Below are positions 1-9,205 of a stretch of 64,000 nucleotides of DNA, piece by piece. The stretch lies in the NCBI RefSeq assembly GCF_000425845.1, contig NZ_AUEF01000008.1, forward strand, positions 52,038-116,037. Reading direction: 5' to 3'. The position numbers and the translations under genes are program-made. Positions within the stretch are counted from its first letter, which is position 1. Every line of letters begins with the position of its first letter. The notes beneath the pieces were generated by a model. The model was not told the DNA's origin, did not search any database, and worked only from the letters and a program-made list of their open reading frames with translations. The DNA is from Jeotgalicoccus psychrophilus DSM 19085 (GTDB taxonomy: Bacteria; Bacillota; Bacilli; Staphylococcales; Salinicoccaceae).

Positions 1-670
1 GACTCGTTAAAAATCCTGTCAGTGATGTGCCCTGTGCTTTTGCGTAAGTATTCAATGCGCCTGCATCGACCACACCTTGAATTACATTAATGCCGGGCGG
101 GTTAAGCTGCGTTCCTTTTAGCTGATATGCCTTTTTGTCGCTCGACGCCGGGTTTTTAACTTCCCGCGACGTTGCATACTTTTCAAAACTGTCTTCAACT
201 TCTTCACGCTTCGGCGCCTCGTCAGGCAGCATAATTTTCTCGTCAGCTTCCACCGGTTCACCTTTCAGCGTTACATATTGGTACGCGAGCGTTTTTAAAA
301 ACTCAGCCGCACCGCCGCCGTCCGTCAGCGAGTGAAACACTTCCACCGAGATACGCTTGCCGAAATACAGCACACGGATTAAAAATGCATTATTTTCTTT
401 TCTATCTATCGGTGCACATGGATAATCCGACTCTTTTTTCACCTGCAGCACCTGATCGTTCTGTTCTAAGAAATCCCAGAACAGCCCCTTACGCACTCTG
501 ACCGTCAGTGTCGGGAATCTCATTACAACGATATCGAGGGCTTTCTGCAGAATTTTCGGATCAATCGTTTCGTGCAGCGTCATCGATACACGGAATACTG
601 CAGAGTTCGATGCATTCGATACTGCATGAAAAATTTTCCCTGTATTATCTATTTTATACCACTGATCCAT
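1..670 (-). CDS. Condensation-superfamily acyltransferase (alcohol acetyltransferase-like), 3' end cut by window
   Basis: The frame is open from the ATG at 670 to the window edge, so only the first 223 residues are present. A GGAGGT ribosome site lies just upstream of the ATG. Residues 113-118 read HSLTDG, the HxxxDG catalytic motif of CoA-dependent acyltransferases and peptide-synthetase condensation domains; the histidine is the expected catalytic base. The N-terminal half resembles stand-alone alcohol acetyltransferase-like proteins. Substrate cannot be told from sequence. The gene lies downstream of the peptide-binding lipoproteins but behind a terminator, so it is probably a separate unit. 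Confidence 0.75.
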   Translation of the reverse strand, partial: MDQWYKIDNTGKIFHAVSNASNSAVFRVSMTLHETIDPKILQKALDIVVMRFPTLTVRVRKGLFWDFLEQNDQVLQVKKESDYPCAPIDRKENNAFLIRVLYFGKRISVEVFHSLTDGGGAAEFLKTLAYQYVTLKGEPVEADEKIMLPDEAPKREEVEDSFEKYATSREVKNPASSDKKAYQLKGTQLNPPGINVIQGVVDAGALNTYAKAQGTSLTGFLTS

Positions 671-728
671 TTTACTACCTCCGCCGTGCAATTTTCATAT
701 TATTTAAATTGTATATGCTGGAGAAAAA

Positions 729-778
729 AAACAGAAGCAAAACCTACTATTAATAGTTAGCAGTTTTTGCTTCTGTTT
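729..778 (-). terminator. Intrinsic terminator after the first binding-protein gene
   Basis: Inverted arms ACAGAAGCAAAA and TTTTTGCTTCTGT flank a roughly 20-nt loop, with a T-run on the minus strand. It ends the 788-4195 unit before the acyltransferase gene. Confidence 0.75.
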
Positions 779-787
779 ATATTTTTA

Positions 788-2467
788 TTACTCTGGCTGT
801 TCTTCCAATGTTACTGTTCTGAAGTCAGGCTTACCGAGAGCTCCTGGATCAAAGTTTTTAACTTCTGTACGGTGAGCTTGCGGTCCCTGAGCTTGTCTGA
901 TGAATATAGAAGGCTGTTCTTCGACGAGAATTTCATCGACCTGCTTATAAATTTCTGCACGTTTTTCTGTATCTGACTCCTTGCGCCCGGCTTCAAGCAG
1001 TTTATCGACTTCTTCGTTATCAAAGAATGCACGGTTTCCGCCCGAACCTTTCATCGAGGAGTGGAACAGCGGCCATAAGCCCTGATCCGGGTCTCCTACT
1101 GCGTTCGGCCAGCCGAGAATAAATAAATCATGCTCGCCGTTCGATATTGCTTCGAGATACGTCCCCCACTCAAGCTGTTCTACTTCCAGGTTAATGCCGA
1201 TGTCTTTCAGCTCTTCCTGCATCAGTATCGCGATATCGACACGTTCCGGCACATCGTTCGTCAGGATTTTCAAATCCAAACCATCGTCGTAGCCCGCTTC
1301 CTTCATTAACTCTTTTGCACGCTCAGGATTATGTTCAAGGTCTTCCAAGTCCTCGTTATAGCCGAGTACTTCTTCCTGCAGCGCACCTTTCATCGTGCGC
1401 CCCTGCCCGTAATAGACACCTTCCATAATCGCTTCTTTATCGACCATATGACCAATTGCCTGACGCACTCTTTTATCTTTAAGTGCACCTTTTTCTGTAT
1501 TCATGCCGATGTATTCATTTGAAATGTTATAAATGCCTTCTTCAGTTATTAATTCCGGATTGCTTGCCAATCTGTCCCACTGCGAGTTTTCAATACCGTA
1601 AATAAAGTGAGACTGTCCTGTTTCAAGCTCCGCAATACGCGCGGTCGCTTCTGTGACTACTTTAAATGTCAGCGTATCGATTTTTGCCGGTTCCTGCCAG
1701 TAGTCATCATATCGTTCAACGACAACTGATTCACCCGGTGTTCTCGACTGGAACTTCATGTAGCCCGTTCCAACCGGTTTCTGTTCGATTACTGCCCCTG
1801 TATCCGCGCCGATTGCATTGGCAGTCTCCTCAAATTCTTCGCCGCCTGCAGCGCGGAGTTCGTAATATTCATCTACAGTCATATCAAGTCCTGCCTGGTC
1901 GATAGCATTCTGATAGTCTTCATCTATTACTTCCTTAGAGACGATACCGCCGGCATCATGCGCCAGATAGTTCGGCAGTGCTGCGAACGGATATTCCGTC
2001 ACAACTTCTACTGTATAATCGTCAATCACGTTAATTTCAGTAATCATTTCAAAAATATTCGCGCGCGATGACGCAACAGCGGGGTCAACGATACGTTCGA
2101 TGCTCGCCTTAAATGCTTCTCCATTAAAATCCGTGCCATCATGGAACTTTACGTCATCTCTCAGACTGAATTCCCAGGTTGTGTCATTGACCTGCTCAAA
2201 GTCTGTTGCCAGTGTCATTTCCGGCTCCATATTTTCGTCTATATCAAATAACCCTTCATATAATACGTCTCTGCGCTGATCTGACGGCAGATCATTTTGT
2301 CCTGCCGGATCAAGCGAGGAGGTATCACTCGCATATGATGCAATGAAATCTCCCCCTGAAGTATTCGTTTCGCCGTCTTCACCTGCAACTTCCACATTTG
2401 CATCACTCGTACATGCCGCAAGCCCCAGTGCCATTGCAGCGATTGTTAAACGTTTGAAATACTTCAT
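788..2467 (-). CDS. Peptide ABC transporter substrate-binding lipoprotein (SBP family 5), copy 2
   Basis: This 559-residue extracellular lipoprotein has a lipobox ending LAAC with the lipidated cysteine at residue 19, then an acidic linker and a full-length family-5 solute-binding domain (DppA/OppA/GsiB type). It should capture peptides, possibly glutathione-like ligands, for the permease/ATPase operon read the other way from 4488. It is closely similar along its whole length to the gene just upstream (2513-4195), 45 bp away. The pair is therefore a tandem duplication in one transcript. The exact ligand is unknown. Both copies are intact, so they may differ in peptide preference. Confidence 0.9.
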   Translation of the reverse strand: MKYFKRLTIAAMALGLAACTSDANVEVAGEDGETNTSGGDFIASYASDTSSLDPAGQNDLPSDQRRDVLYEGLFDIDENMEPEMTLATDFEQVNDTTWEFSLRDDVKFHDGTDFNGEAFKASIERIVDPAVASSRANIFEMITEINVIDDYTVEVVTEYPFAALPNYLAHDAGGIVSKEVIDEDYQNAIDQAGLDMTVDEYYELRAAGGEEFEETANAIGADTGAVIEQKPVGTGYMKFQSRTPGESVVVERYDDYWQEPAKIDTLTFKVVTEATARIAELETGQSHFIYGIENSQWDRLASNPELITEEGIYNISNEYIGMNTEKGALKDKRVRQAIGHMVDKEAIMEGVYYGQGRTMKGALQEEVLGYNEDLEDLEHNPERAKELMKEAGYDDGLDLKILTNDVPERVDIAILMQEELKDIGINLEVEQLEWGTYLEAISNGEHDLFILGWPNAVGDPDQGLWPLFHSSMKGSGGNRAFFDNEEVDKLLEAGRKESDTEKRAEIYKQVDEILVEEQPSIFIRQAQGPQAHRTEVKNFDPGALGKPDFRTVTLEEQPE

Positions 2468-2512
2468 ATTATATATCCCCCTGGATTATCTCTATTTTTT
2501 TATGAAAAACTC

Positions 2513-4195
2513 CTACTGCTCATTAATAGTGACATTTCTAAAATCAGGTTTATTGAAGTGGCTGATGTAGAGCCCTTCGACTTCAGTACGTGCAGCATTC
2601 GCACTTTGTGACTGTCTGATAAAGACTGCCGGCTGTTCTTCTACGAGAATTTTATCGATTTCCTGATAAATTTCTTCCCGTTTAGCGTCGTCCAATTCTC
2701 TGCGTCCCTGTTCAAGCAGTTCATCGACTTCAGCATTATCAAAGAACGAACGGTTGCCTGCCGTGCCCTGCATGGATGAATGGAACAGCGGCCAAATGCC
2801 CTGATCCGGATCACCGACAGGATTCGGCCATCCTAAGATGAAGAGATCGTGTTCACCGTTTGAGACTGCTTCTAAGTACGCGCCCCACTCAAGCTGTTCG
2901 ATGCTTAAATTAATACCTACTTCTTTCAGTTCTTCCTGCAGATAAATTGCAAGATCGACACGTTCAGGTGTGTCATTTGTCATAATCGTCAAGTCAAAGC
3001 CGTCGCCGTAGCCTGCTTCTTCAAGCAGTTCTTTCGCACGTTCCGGGTTGTACTCCAGATCTTCAAGATCTTCGTTATAGCCTAAAATTTCTTCCTGCAG
3101 TGCGCCTTTCATCGTCCGGCCGACACCGTAATAGATACCTTCCATAATCGTATCTTTGTCGACCATATGGCCGATTGCCTGACGCACTCTCTTATCTTCC
3201 AGCGGTCCTTTTTGTGTATTCATACCGACGTATTCATTAGACAGGTTATACACCGGATGTGTTTCCATCTCCGGATGGTTTTCTATCCGTTCCCACTGCG
3301 CATTATCAAACCCTTGTATGAAGTGAGACTGTCCGCTTTCAAGCTCAGCGATTCTTGAGGCATCTTCTGCAACGACTTTAAAAGTAATCGTGTCGAGTTT
3401 CGCAGGCTCATCCCAGTAGTCGTCAAATCGTTCAACGACTACATTTTCTCCCGGTGAGCGTGACTGGAATTGCATATAGCCTGTACCGACAGGTTTCTGT
3501 TCAACAATCGTTCCTGTCGCTCTTCCGACCTCGTTAGCTGTTTCTTCATATTCTGCGCCGCCAGCTGCACGCTGTTCGTAGAACTCATCGAGTGTCATAT
3601 CGAGCTCCGCTTCGTCGAGTGCATTCTGGTAGTCTTCATCGATTACTGCTTTGGAGACCATGCCGCCGGCATCATGTGCCAGATAGTTCGGCAGTGCCGC
3701 AAATGGATATTCAGTAATAATTTCAACTGTATAATCATCAACGACATTAATTTCTTCAATCATTTCAAAAATATTCGCCCGTGATGATGCTACTGCCGGG
3801 TCAACAATTCTTTCGATATTCGCTTTGACCGCTTCTGCATTTAATTCAGTTCCGTCATGGAACTGAACACCTTCACGCAGATTAAAGACCCACGTTGTCT
3901 CAGCTGTCTGCTCGTAATCTGTCGCAAGACGGGGTTCCGGCTCCAGCTCATCATTTAAATAAAGGAGTCCTTCATAAATGACATTTCTGCGCTGGTCGGA
4001 CGGCAAATCGTTCTGCCCTGCCGGATCAAGTGATGAAACATCTGTTGCATATGAAGCAACCAGATCTCCGCCGGTACTCGTTTCTTCTGTATTCCCTTCT
4101 TCATCAGTGACCTCGACATCCGAGTCACTCGTACAAGCTGCCATTATTATCATAAGTGCAGCCATCAATAGATATGTATAATATTTATTAGCCAA
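2513..4195 (-). CDS. Peptide ABC transporter substrate-binding lipoprotein (SBP family 5), copy 1
   Basis: The open frame reaches a GTG at 4222, but a GGAGG at 4204-4208 lies 8 nt before a TTG at 4195. That TTG gives a proper signal peptide (lipobox MAAC, cysteine 21) and is preferred. The 560-residue mature lipoprotein matches family-5 peptide-binding proteins over its whole length. It is the promoter-proximal member of a duplicated pair with 788-2467. Its promoter faces that of the permease operon, so importer expression is split into two divergent transcripts. Ligand class (di/oligopeptides or glutathione) is inferred from family only. Confidence 0.9.
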   Translation of the reverse strand: MANKYYTYLLMAALMIIMAACTSDSDVEVTDEEGNTEETSTGGDLVASYATDVSSLDPAGQNDLPSDQRRNVIYEGLLYLNDELEPEPRLATDYEQTAETTWVFNLREGVQFHDGTELNAEAVKANIERIVDPAVASSRANIFEMIEEINVVDDYTVEIITEYPFAALPNYLAHDAGGMVSKAVIDEDYQNALDEAELDMTLDEFYEQRAAGGAEYEETANEVGRATGTIVEQKPVGTGYMQFQSRSPGENVVVERFDDYWDEPAKLDTITFKVVAEDASRIAELESGQSHFIQGFDNAQWERIENHPEMETHPVYNLSNEYVGMNTQKGPLEDKRVRQAIGHMVDKDTIMEGIYYGVGRTMKGALQEEILGYNEDLEDLEYNPERAKELLEEAGYGDGFDLTIMTNDTPERVDLAIYLQEELKEVGINLSIEQLEWGAYLEAVSNGEHDLFILGWPNPVGDPDQGIWPLFHSSMQGTAGNRSFFDNAEVDELLEQGRRELDDAKREEIYQEIDKILVEEQPAVFIRQSQSANAARTEVEGLYISHFNKPDFRNVTINEQ

Positions 4196-4258
4196 TTTAC
4201 AGCCTCCATTATTGTGATACACTCAATTCATAGGAATCTTGTATGTATTATAATCCAG

Positions 4259-4288
4259 ATTATAGCACTAGGAATTAAAAAGATGCAA
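4259..4288 (-). promoter_or_regulatory. Promoter of the binding-protein genes
   Basis: On the minus strand TTGCAT (4283-4288) and TATAAT (4259-4264) are separated by 18 bp, a good sigma-A pair about 60 bp before the TTG start at 4195. Confidence 0.65.
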
Positions 4289-4322
4289 CCGTTAATTTTT
4301 ACTCAAACCCTTGATATATATA

Positions 4323-4336
4323 AGGAAACGCTTTCA
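4323..4336. promoter_or_regulatory. Candidate cre site (CcpA)
   Basis: AGGAAACGCTTTCA matches the catabolite-responsive element pattern TGWAANCGNTNWCA at 12 of 14 positions, including the central CG and the right arm. It lies between the divergent promoters of the importer, about 35 bp upstream of the lipoprotein -35 and about 57 bp upstream of the permease -35. CcpA control is inference. Confidence 0.5.
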
Positions 4337-4370
4337 ATATGTTGAGTTTTGCGAATATTGGCAGTAAAAA

Positions 4371-4422
4371 GTATAGACGAATGGGATTCATTCTTGTTAT
4401 AGTCTATACATCGATGTATTAT
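4371..4422 (+). promoter_or_regulatory. Promoter of the permease operon with two inverted repeats
   Basis: TTGTTA (4394-4399) and TATTAT (4417-4422) are 17 bp apart. An 8-bp inverted repeat, GTATAGAC at 4371-4378 and GTCTATAC at 4402-4409, brackets the -35. A 14-bp perfect palindrome, ATACATCGATGTAT at 4406-4419, runs into the -10. Both are plausible repressor operators. No regulator gene is adjacent. Confidence 0.55.
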
Positions 4423-4487
4423 CAATAAATATGTCTGAAATTTTTAGATTTATCTTAATATTCAGTTTCAAGAGGGGGTTAAGTTGT

Positions 4488-5396
4488 ATGTCCAATATAC
4501 AACCAAGTCAGGTTCCAGTAACAAAACCTGCCAATCGTAGACTCGACAATTTCAAAGACTTCTATAAGAAGCTTCGAAAGAACAAAGCAGCACTCGTCGG
4601 TCTTTACGTATTGGTATTTTTATTTTTCGTTTCAATCTTTGGTGCGCTGGACGCCAACTATAATATACTAGGCGTCAATTCAAACGCGACCAACCTTACC
4701 GATAAACTGCTGGGTCCTTCAGCGCAATACTGGTTTGGTACAGATCACCTGGGCCGCGATATCTTTTATCGTATTCTTCACGGAATGTACATAACACTGG
4801 GTGTAGGTTTTGCAGCAACCTTTATGGCTGCTATAGTCGGGGTGCCAATCGGTCTCCTCGCAGGATACTTCGGCGGATGGCTTGATACAGTCATCATGCG
4901 CCTGATGGACGTTCTTCTTGCGTTCCCCGGTATCTTACTTGCACTTGCAATTGTAAGTGTACTTGGCGGAAGCACATTCAACGTAACTGTGGCCATCGCA
5001 ATCGGGGCGCTGCCGCAGTTCGCACGTATCGTCCGCGGTTCAACGCTGACAACGCGCAAACTCGAATACATTGATGCAATCAGAGCACTTGGTGCACGTG
5101 ACGGAAAAATTATATTCCAGCATATTCTGCCGAATATAATGTCTCCGATTATCGTTAACACAACTTTATTTGTCGCAACAGCGATTCTTTCAGCAGCTGG
5201 TCTGTCGTTCCTAGGATTAGGAGTACAGCCGCCGACGCCTGAGTGGGGAGCTATGCTTAACGACGGACGTAACTACATGTATCAGGCAGCACACATTACG
5301 TTCTTCCCTGGTATGATGATCGTTATCGTAGTACTCGCATTTAACTTGTTTGGGGACGGTTTGAGAGACGCTCTCGATCCGAAGGCCAAAAAATAG
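4488..5396 (+). CDS. Peptide ABC transporter permease, DppC/OppC type
   Basis: The frame opens at 4431, but the strong AGAGGGGG site points to the ATG at 4488, giving 302 residues. The N-terminal OppC_N region (about residues 20-75, first membrane helix) leads into GTDHLGRD, typical of DppC-type permeases, then a binding-protein-dependent transport domain with about six helices and an EAA-like loop. It pairs with the DppB-type permease 12 bp downstream to form the membrane channel. The order C then B is opposite to the usual dpp/opp order. Confidence 0.92.
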   Translation: MSNIQPSQVPVTKPANRRLDNFKDFYKKLRKNKAALVGLYVLVFLFFVSIFGALDANYNILGVNSNATNLTDKLLGPSAQYWFGTDHLGRDIFYRILHGMYITLGVGFAATFMAAIVGVPIGLLAGYFGGWLDTVIMRLMDVLLAFPGILLALAIVSVLGGSTFNVTVAIAIGALPQFARIVRGSTLTTRKLEYIDAIRALGARDGKIIFQHILPNIMSPIIVNTTLFVATAILSAAGLSFLGLGVQPPTPEWGAMLNDGRNYMYQAAHITFFPGMMIVIVVLAFNLFGDGLRDALDPKAKK

Positions 5397-5408
5397 GAGG
5401 AGGATATC

Positions 5409-6329
5409 ATGACTAAATTTATAGTTCGCAGATTATTTCAGCTTATTCCCGTGCTCCTCGGAGTTACGGTACTCGTGTTCAGTCTGATGCACCTCACTCC
5501 AGGTAACCCAGCTGTTATTATGGCAGGGGAAAGTGCGCCGGAAGCTACTGTAAAAGCGATTGAGGCAAGACTCGGGTTAAATGACCCGCTTTACGAGCAA
5601 TATTTCAGATTCTTAGGGAACGCGGCACAGCTGGACTTCGGTTCATCTATCCGTGACAACATTCCCGTCTTTGACCATATAAGTGCACGTTTTGCTATTA
5701 CTCTTGAATTATCTGTAATGGCTATGATCTTCAGTGTTTTCTGGGGTCTGTTAGCTGGTATTATTTCTGCAGTAAGAAGATATACTTTTGAAGACGTTGC
5801 AATGATGGTTGTTGCACTGTTCGGTCTGTCAATGCCAAACTTCTGGCTTGGACTCATGTTAATTCAATGGTTTGCAATTGAATTCCAGATCTTTAAACCT
5901 ACGGGCTGGGGCAGTCTTGAACAAAACGTCCTGCCGGTTATTACGCTCGGTACAGCCGGTGCTGCTATAATCGCACGTATGACACGAAGCAGCATGCTCG
6001 ATGTAATTGATCAGGATTACATACGTACTGCACGCGCCAAAGGCGTTAAAGAAGGTTCAGTTATTTTACGCCACGCACTTAAAAATGCGATGATTCCTGT
6101 AATTACTGTAATCGGTATTCAATTCGGTTCATTCCTTGCAGGTTCTGTACTTACAGAAAGTGTATTCGCAATTAACGGTCTCGGAAGATTGATCATCGAT
6201 TCAATCCTTCAGCGTGACTTCCCTGTCGTCCAGGGCGCAATACTGGTTATTGCGGTAGTATTCGTTATTGTTAACCTGGTCGTTGATATAACCTACAGAC
6301 TGCTTAACAAACGAGTGGACTTAAACTAA
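5409..6329 (+). CDS. Peptide ABC transporter permease, DppB/OppB type
   Basis: This 306-residue inner-membrane permease begins with the DppB signature (FIVRRLFQLIPVLLGVTVLVF) and has about six membrane helices. The cytoplasmic EAA-like loop near residues 195-215 (YIRTARAKGV) contacts the ATPases. An AGGAGGAGG site precedes the ATG. It lies 12 bp after the DppC-type gene and 15 bp before the first ATPase gene, so it is in the same operon. Confidence 0.92.
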   Translation: MTKFIVRRLFQLIPVLLGVTVLVFSLMHLTPGNPAVIMAGESAPEATVKAIEARLGLNDPLYEQYFRFLGNAAQLDFGSSIRDNIPVFDHISARFAITLELSVMAMIFSVFWGLLAGIISAVRRYTFEDVAMMVVALFGLSMPNFWLGLMLIQWFAIEFQIFKPTGWGSLEQNVLPVITLGTAGAAIIARMTRSSMLDVIDQDYIRTARAKGVKEGSVILRHALKNAMIPVITVIGIQFGSFLAGSVLTESVFAINGLGRLIIDSILQRDFPVVQGAILVIAVVFVIVNLVVDITYRLLNKRVDLN

Positions 6330-6344
6330 GAAGGAGTGAAAATC

Positions 6345-7352
6345 ATGTCAGAAGAAATGATTCTCGATATACAAGATCTCCGTACTTCCTTCTTCGTTGA
6401 TTCCAACGAAGTAAAGGCTGTCGATGGAGTGACATTCCAGGTACCTAAAGGTAAAACTTTAGGTATCGTTGGAGAGAGTGGTTCAGGAAAAAGTATTTCT
6501 GCCCTCTCAGTACTAAGACTAATTGAAAGCCCCGGCGAAATTATCGGAGGCAGTATTAAATATAAAGGTGAAGATTTAACGAAAGTTAAAAACTCACGCA
6601 TGCGCCAAATTCGCGGTAATGAAATCTCAATGATTTTCCAGGAACCGATGACATCGCTTAACCCGACATTTACAATCGGTCAGCAGCTCCGTGAGTCTTA
6701 TAAAATTCACGAAGGTCTTGGTAAGAAAGCCGGTACAAAACGCGCGATTGAAATGCTTGAACTCGTTGGTATTCCTTCACCGGAAAAACGCGTTAATCAG
6801 TACCCGTTCGAACTGTCAGGCGGTATGAGACAGCGTGTCATGATCGCAATGGCTTTAGCATGTAAGCCTGAGCTTTTAATCGCTGATGAGCCGACTACAG
6901 CACTTGACGTAACAATACAGGCACAGATTCTTGAACTGATTAAAGAACTTCAGGAAGAAATCGGCATGAGTGTTGTAATGATCACACATGACCTTGGTGT
7001 CGTTGCTGAAACTTGTGACTACGTTGCTGTAATGTACGCTGGTAAAGTTGTTGAATTCGCTGACGTTTATACATTATTTGAAAATCCGAAACACCCTTAT
7101 ACAGTTGGATTATTAAATTCACTGCCTCGTCACGATAAAGCGCAGGATGAGCTTATTCCAATCAAAGGTAACGTACCTGCACCAAATGAAATGCCGTCAG
7201 GCTGCCGTTTTGCACCCCGCTGTCCTTTCGCATCGGATATTTGCAACACGCTGCCTGAGCTCGAAGTTCAGGAAGACGGCAACGAAGTCAGATGCTGGAT
7301 TCATACTGAGCAGTGGGACGGAGATAAGGAGGTACAATTAAATGCCAAGTAA
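6345..7352 (+). CDS. Peptide ABC transporter ATPase, DppD/OppD type
   Basis: The ATG at 6345 is preferred over an in-frame GTG at 6336, because AAGGAG overlaps that GTG. The 335-residue protein has Walker A GESGSGKS at 43-50, the signature LSGGMRQR, Walker B LLIADEP, and a C-terminal oligopeptide-ABC extension with the cysteine cluster [10 protein letters not shown]. It forms the nucleotide-binding heterodimer with the next gene, which it overlaps by 11 bp, suggesting translational coupling. Confidence 0.93.
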   Translation: MSEEMILDIQDLRTSFFVDSNEVKAVDGVTFQVPKGKTLGIVGESGSGKSISALSVLRLIESPGEIIGGSIKYKGEDLTKVKNSRMRQIRGNEISMIFQEPMTSLNPTFTIGQQLRESYKIHEGLGKKAGTKRAIEMLELVGIPSPEKRVNQYPFELSGGMRQRVMIAMALACKPELLIADEPTTALDVTIQAQILELIKELQEEIGMSVVMITHDLGVVAETCDYVAVMYAGKVVEFADVYTLFENPKHPYTVGLLNSLPRHDKAQDELIPIKGNVPAPNEMPSGCRFAPRCPFASDICNTLPELEVQEDGNEVRCWIHTEQWDGDKEVQLNAK

Positions 7353-8445
7353 ACCATTATTAAATGTTGAAAACCTGGAGCAGCACTTCCCGATTAAAGG
7401 TGGATTTTTAGGACGTACAGTCAATCACGTCAAAGCTGTTGACGGAATTACTTTCTCAATCGATAAAGGTGAAACTGTTGCAGTTGTTGGTGAGTCAGGC
7501 TGCGGTAAATCAACTACAGGACGTGCCATTCTTCGTCTTGATGAGCCGACTGCCGGTAAAGTTGAATTCGAAGGACAGGACGTTCTTGCAATGTCGAAAG
7601 ACGAAATGCGCAAGATGAGAAAAGATATGCAGATTATTTTCCAGGATCCTTACGCATCATTAAACCCTCGTAAAACTGTCAGACAGACGTTATGGGAAGC
7701 GATGGATATTCAAAAAGTTGTGCCTCGTAAAGAGCGTAATAACCGTATTATTGAATTAATGGAAACTGTAGGACTGCAGAAGCACCAGATCGACCGCTAT
7801 CCTCATGAATTCTCAGGCGGACAGCGTCAGCGTATCGGTATTGCACGTGCACTGTCAGTTAACCCTAAACTCATCATTTGTGATGAAGCAGTATCTGCTC
7901 TGGACGTATCAATCCAGGCTCAGGTCCTTAACCTGCTAAAGAGATTACAGCGCGAGCTCGGTTTAACTTATCTCTTTATCTCGCATGACCTTGGTGTTGT
8001 CCGCCATATCGCTGACCGCATCATCGTTATGTACTTAGGTAAAATCGTTGAGGTTGGAGATACAGAATCGATCTTCGAAAACCCTCAGCACCCGTACACG
8101 AAAGCATTATTATCAGCAATACCTGTACCGGATCCACGTAAAAAAGCGCAGCGTATTTTCCTGCGCGGCGACGTTCCGTCACCAATTGATCCGCCGACAG
8201 GCTGCCGCTTCCATACAAGATGTCCATTCGCGACAGATTACTGCCGTACGGAACAACCTGTACTGGAGCAAAAAGATACAGAAACTGAAGGCTTCCACAA
8301 TGTTGCATGTCATTACGCATTAGACATTCAAAGAGGAAAACACGATCCGCAGTACGAAATGTACAACGTTCGTGAAATACTCGATGAAGAAGGCGAAGAT
8401 GCAGCAACAGAAGACAAAGCTGAATATACAAAAACTGAGAAGTAA
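7342..8445 (+). CDS. Peptide ABC transporter ATPase, DppF/OppF type
   Basis: This 367-residue ATPase starts at an ATG inside the end of the DppD-type gene, after AAGGAGG. Walker A GESGCGKS is at 50-57, the signature is FSGGQRQR, and Walker B is LIICDEA. The C-terminal extension carries the cysteine motif GCRFHTRCPF, followed by an acidic tail about 25 residues longer than the core family. It completes the importer: two lipoproteins, two permeases, two ATPases. A terminator follows within 5 bp. Confidence 0.93.
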   Translation: MPSKPLLNVENLEQHFPIKGGFLGRTVNHVKAVDGITFSIDKGETVAVVGESGCGKSTTGRAILRLDEPTAGKVEFEGQDVLAMSKDEMRKMRKDMQIIFQDPYASLNPRKTVRQTLWEAMDIQKVVPRKERNNRIIELMETVGLQKHQIDRYPHEFSGGQRQRIGIARALSVNPKLIICDEAVSALDVSIQAQVLNLLKRLQRELGLTYLFISHDLGVVRHIADRIIVMYLGKIVEVGDTESIFENPQHPYTKALLSAIPVPDPRKKAQRIFLRGDVPSPIDPPTGCRFHTRCPFATDYCRTEQPVLEQKDTETEGFHNVACHYALDIQRGKHDPQYEMYNVREILDEEGEDAATEDKAEYTKTEK

Positions 8446-8448
8446 TCG

Positions 8449-8481
8449 AAGAGAACCCCGCTTGTGCGGGGTTCTCTTTTT
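8449..8481 (+). terminator. Terminator of the peptide-importer operon
   Basis: AGAGAACCCCGC and GCGGGGTTCTCT form a strong GC-rich stem with a TTGT loop, followed by TTTT. It begins 4 bp after the dppF-type stop codon. Confidence 0.9.
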
Positions 8482-8506
8482 GATTGGAAATGCATGCAGC
8501 ATAGCA

Positions 8507-8669
8507 TCCGAAGCCCGTCTCCAGTCCCGTGAAGGGTTCCGGCAGTATCCGAAGCCCGTCTTCAATCCTGTGAAGGGTTCCGGCAACATCCGAAGCCCGT
8601 CTCCAGTCCCGTGAAGGGTTCCGGCAGTATCCGAAGCCCGTCTTCAATCCCGTGAAGGGTTCCGGCACT
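8507..8669. repeat. Intergenic tandem array A1, four 41-bp units
   Basis: Units start at 8507, 8548, 8589 and 8630, exactly 41 bp apart. Units 1 and 3 are identical; units 2 and 4 share a variant (CTTCAATCC instead of CTCCAGTCC), so there is also an 82-bp higher-order period. Each unit holds GAAG-CCCGT-CTTC (or CTCC) and a second imperfect pairing of CCGAAGCCC with GGGTTCCGG. The array lies between the convergent importer operon and the DUF456 gene, beyond the operon terminator. No coding role is seen. Confidence 0.9.
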
Positions 8670-8680
8670 CATAAAACAAA

Positions 8681-8713
8681 AAAACACCCGCGCCTCAACC
8701 AAGGTGCGGGTGT
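8681..8713 (-). terminator. Terminator after the DUF456 gene
   Basis: ACACCCGC and GCGGGTGT form the stem, and the minus strand continues into a run of seven Ts. Confidence 0.85.
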
Positions 8714-8719
8714 AATCAT

Positions 8720-9205
8720 TTAATATAAAAATACATCCAGCAGGAAGAAGATAATCAGGAAGATGTAAATAATTACATCGAAGATTGCGCTCGAGATAAA
8801 TGCCAGGAACGAGCCTACCGATGCTTTCAGTGCTTTGTTCATATCTTTTATCTGTATGAATTCGACTGCGAATACGAAGATAAATGGTACGAAGAGGACA
8901 CCGAACGGCGGGTAGACAAACATCCCGATAATGGCACCGATTATCGCTGCCCATTCGCCTCTTTTGCTGCCTCCGAATTTTTTCACGAAATAGCTGTTTG
9001 CTGCAACGTCACTGATGAGTGCTACGATAGTCAGCGCTGCTGCGATGACCCAGAACATCCATGACAGCTCGTCGCCGATGAAAAAGTTATATACTAAAAA
9101 TCCGACCCAGAACATGAGTACTGAAGGGACTACCGGATATATTATCCCGGCGAAACCCAGTATAAATGTAACAAAAACAATGAGCCATAAAATAATGTCC
9201 ATCAA
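8720..9205 (-). CDS. DUF456 family membrane protein
   Basis: This 161-residue protein has about five hydrophobic segments and the DUF456 pattern of a glycine-rich central loop (KKFGGSKRGEW), the paired-proline segment YPPFG, and a late EF...K.....G helix. Its function is unknown. Its ATG overlaps the stop of the upstream MFS gene (ATGA), so the two are translationally coupled. Confidence 0.85.
   Translation of the reverse strand: MMDIILWLIVFVTFILGFAGIIYPVVPSVLMFWVGFLVYNFFIGDELSWMFWVIAAALTIVALISDVAANSYFVKKFGGSKRGEWAAIIGAIIGMFVYPPFGVLFVPFIFVFAVEFIQIKDMNKALKASVGSFLAFISSAIFDVIIYIFLIIFFLLDVFLY

Noticed and set aside
8027..8668. A 213-residue minus-strand open frame, with related frames, over the end of the dppF-type gene and array A1
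   Set aside because: Its N-terminal part is just the translated 41-bp repeat and the rest is antisense to a real ATPase gene. It has no ribosome site.
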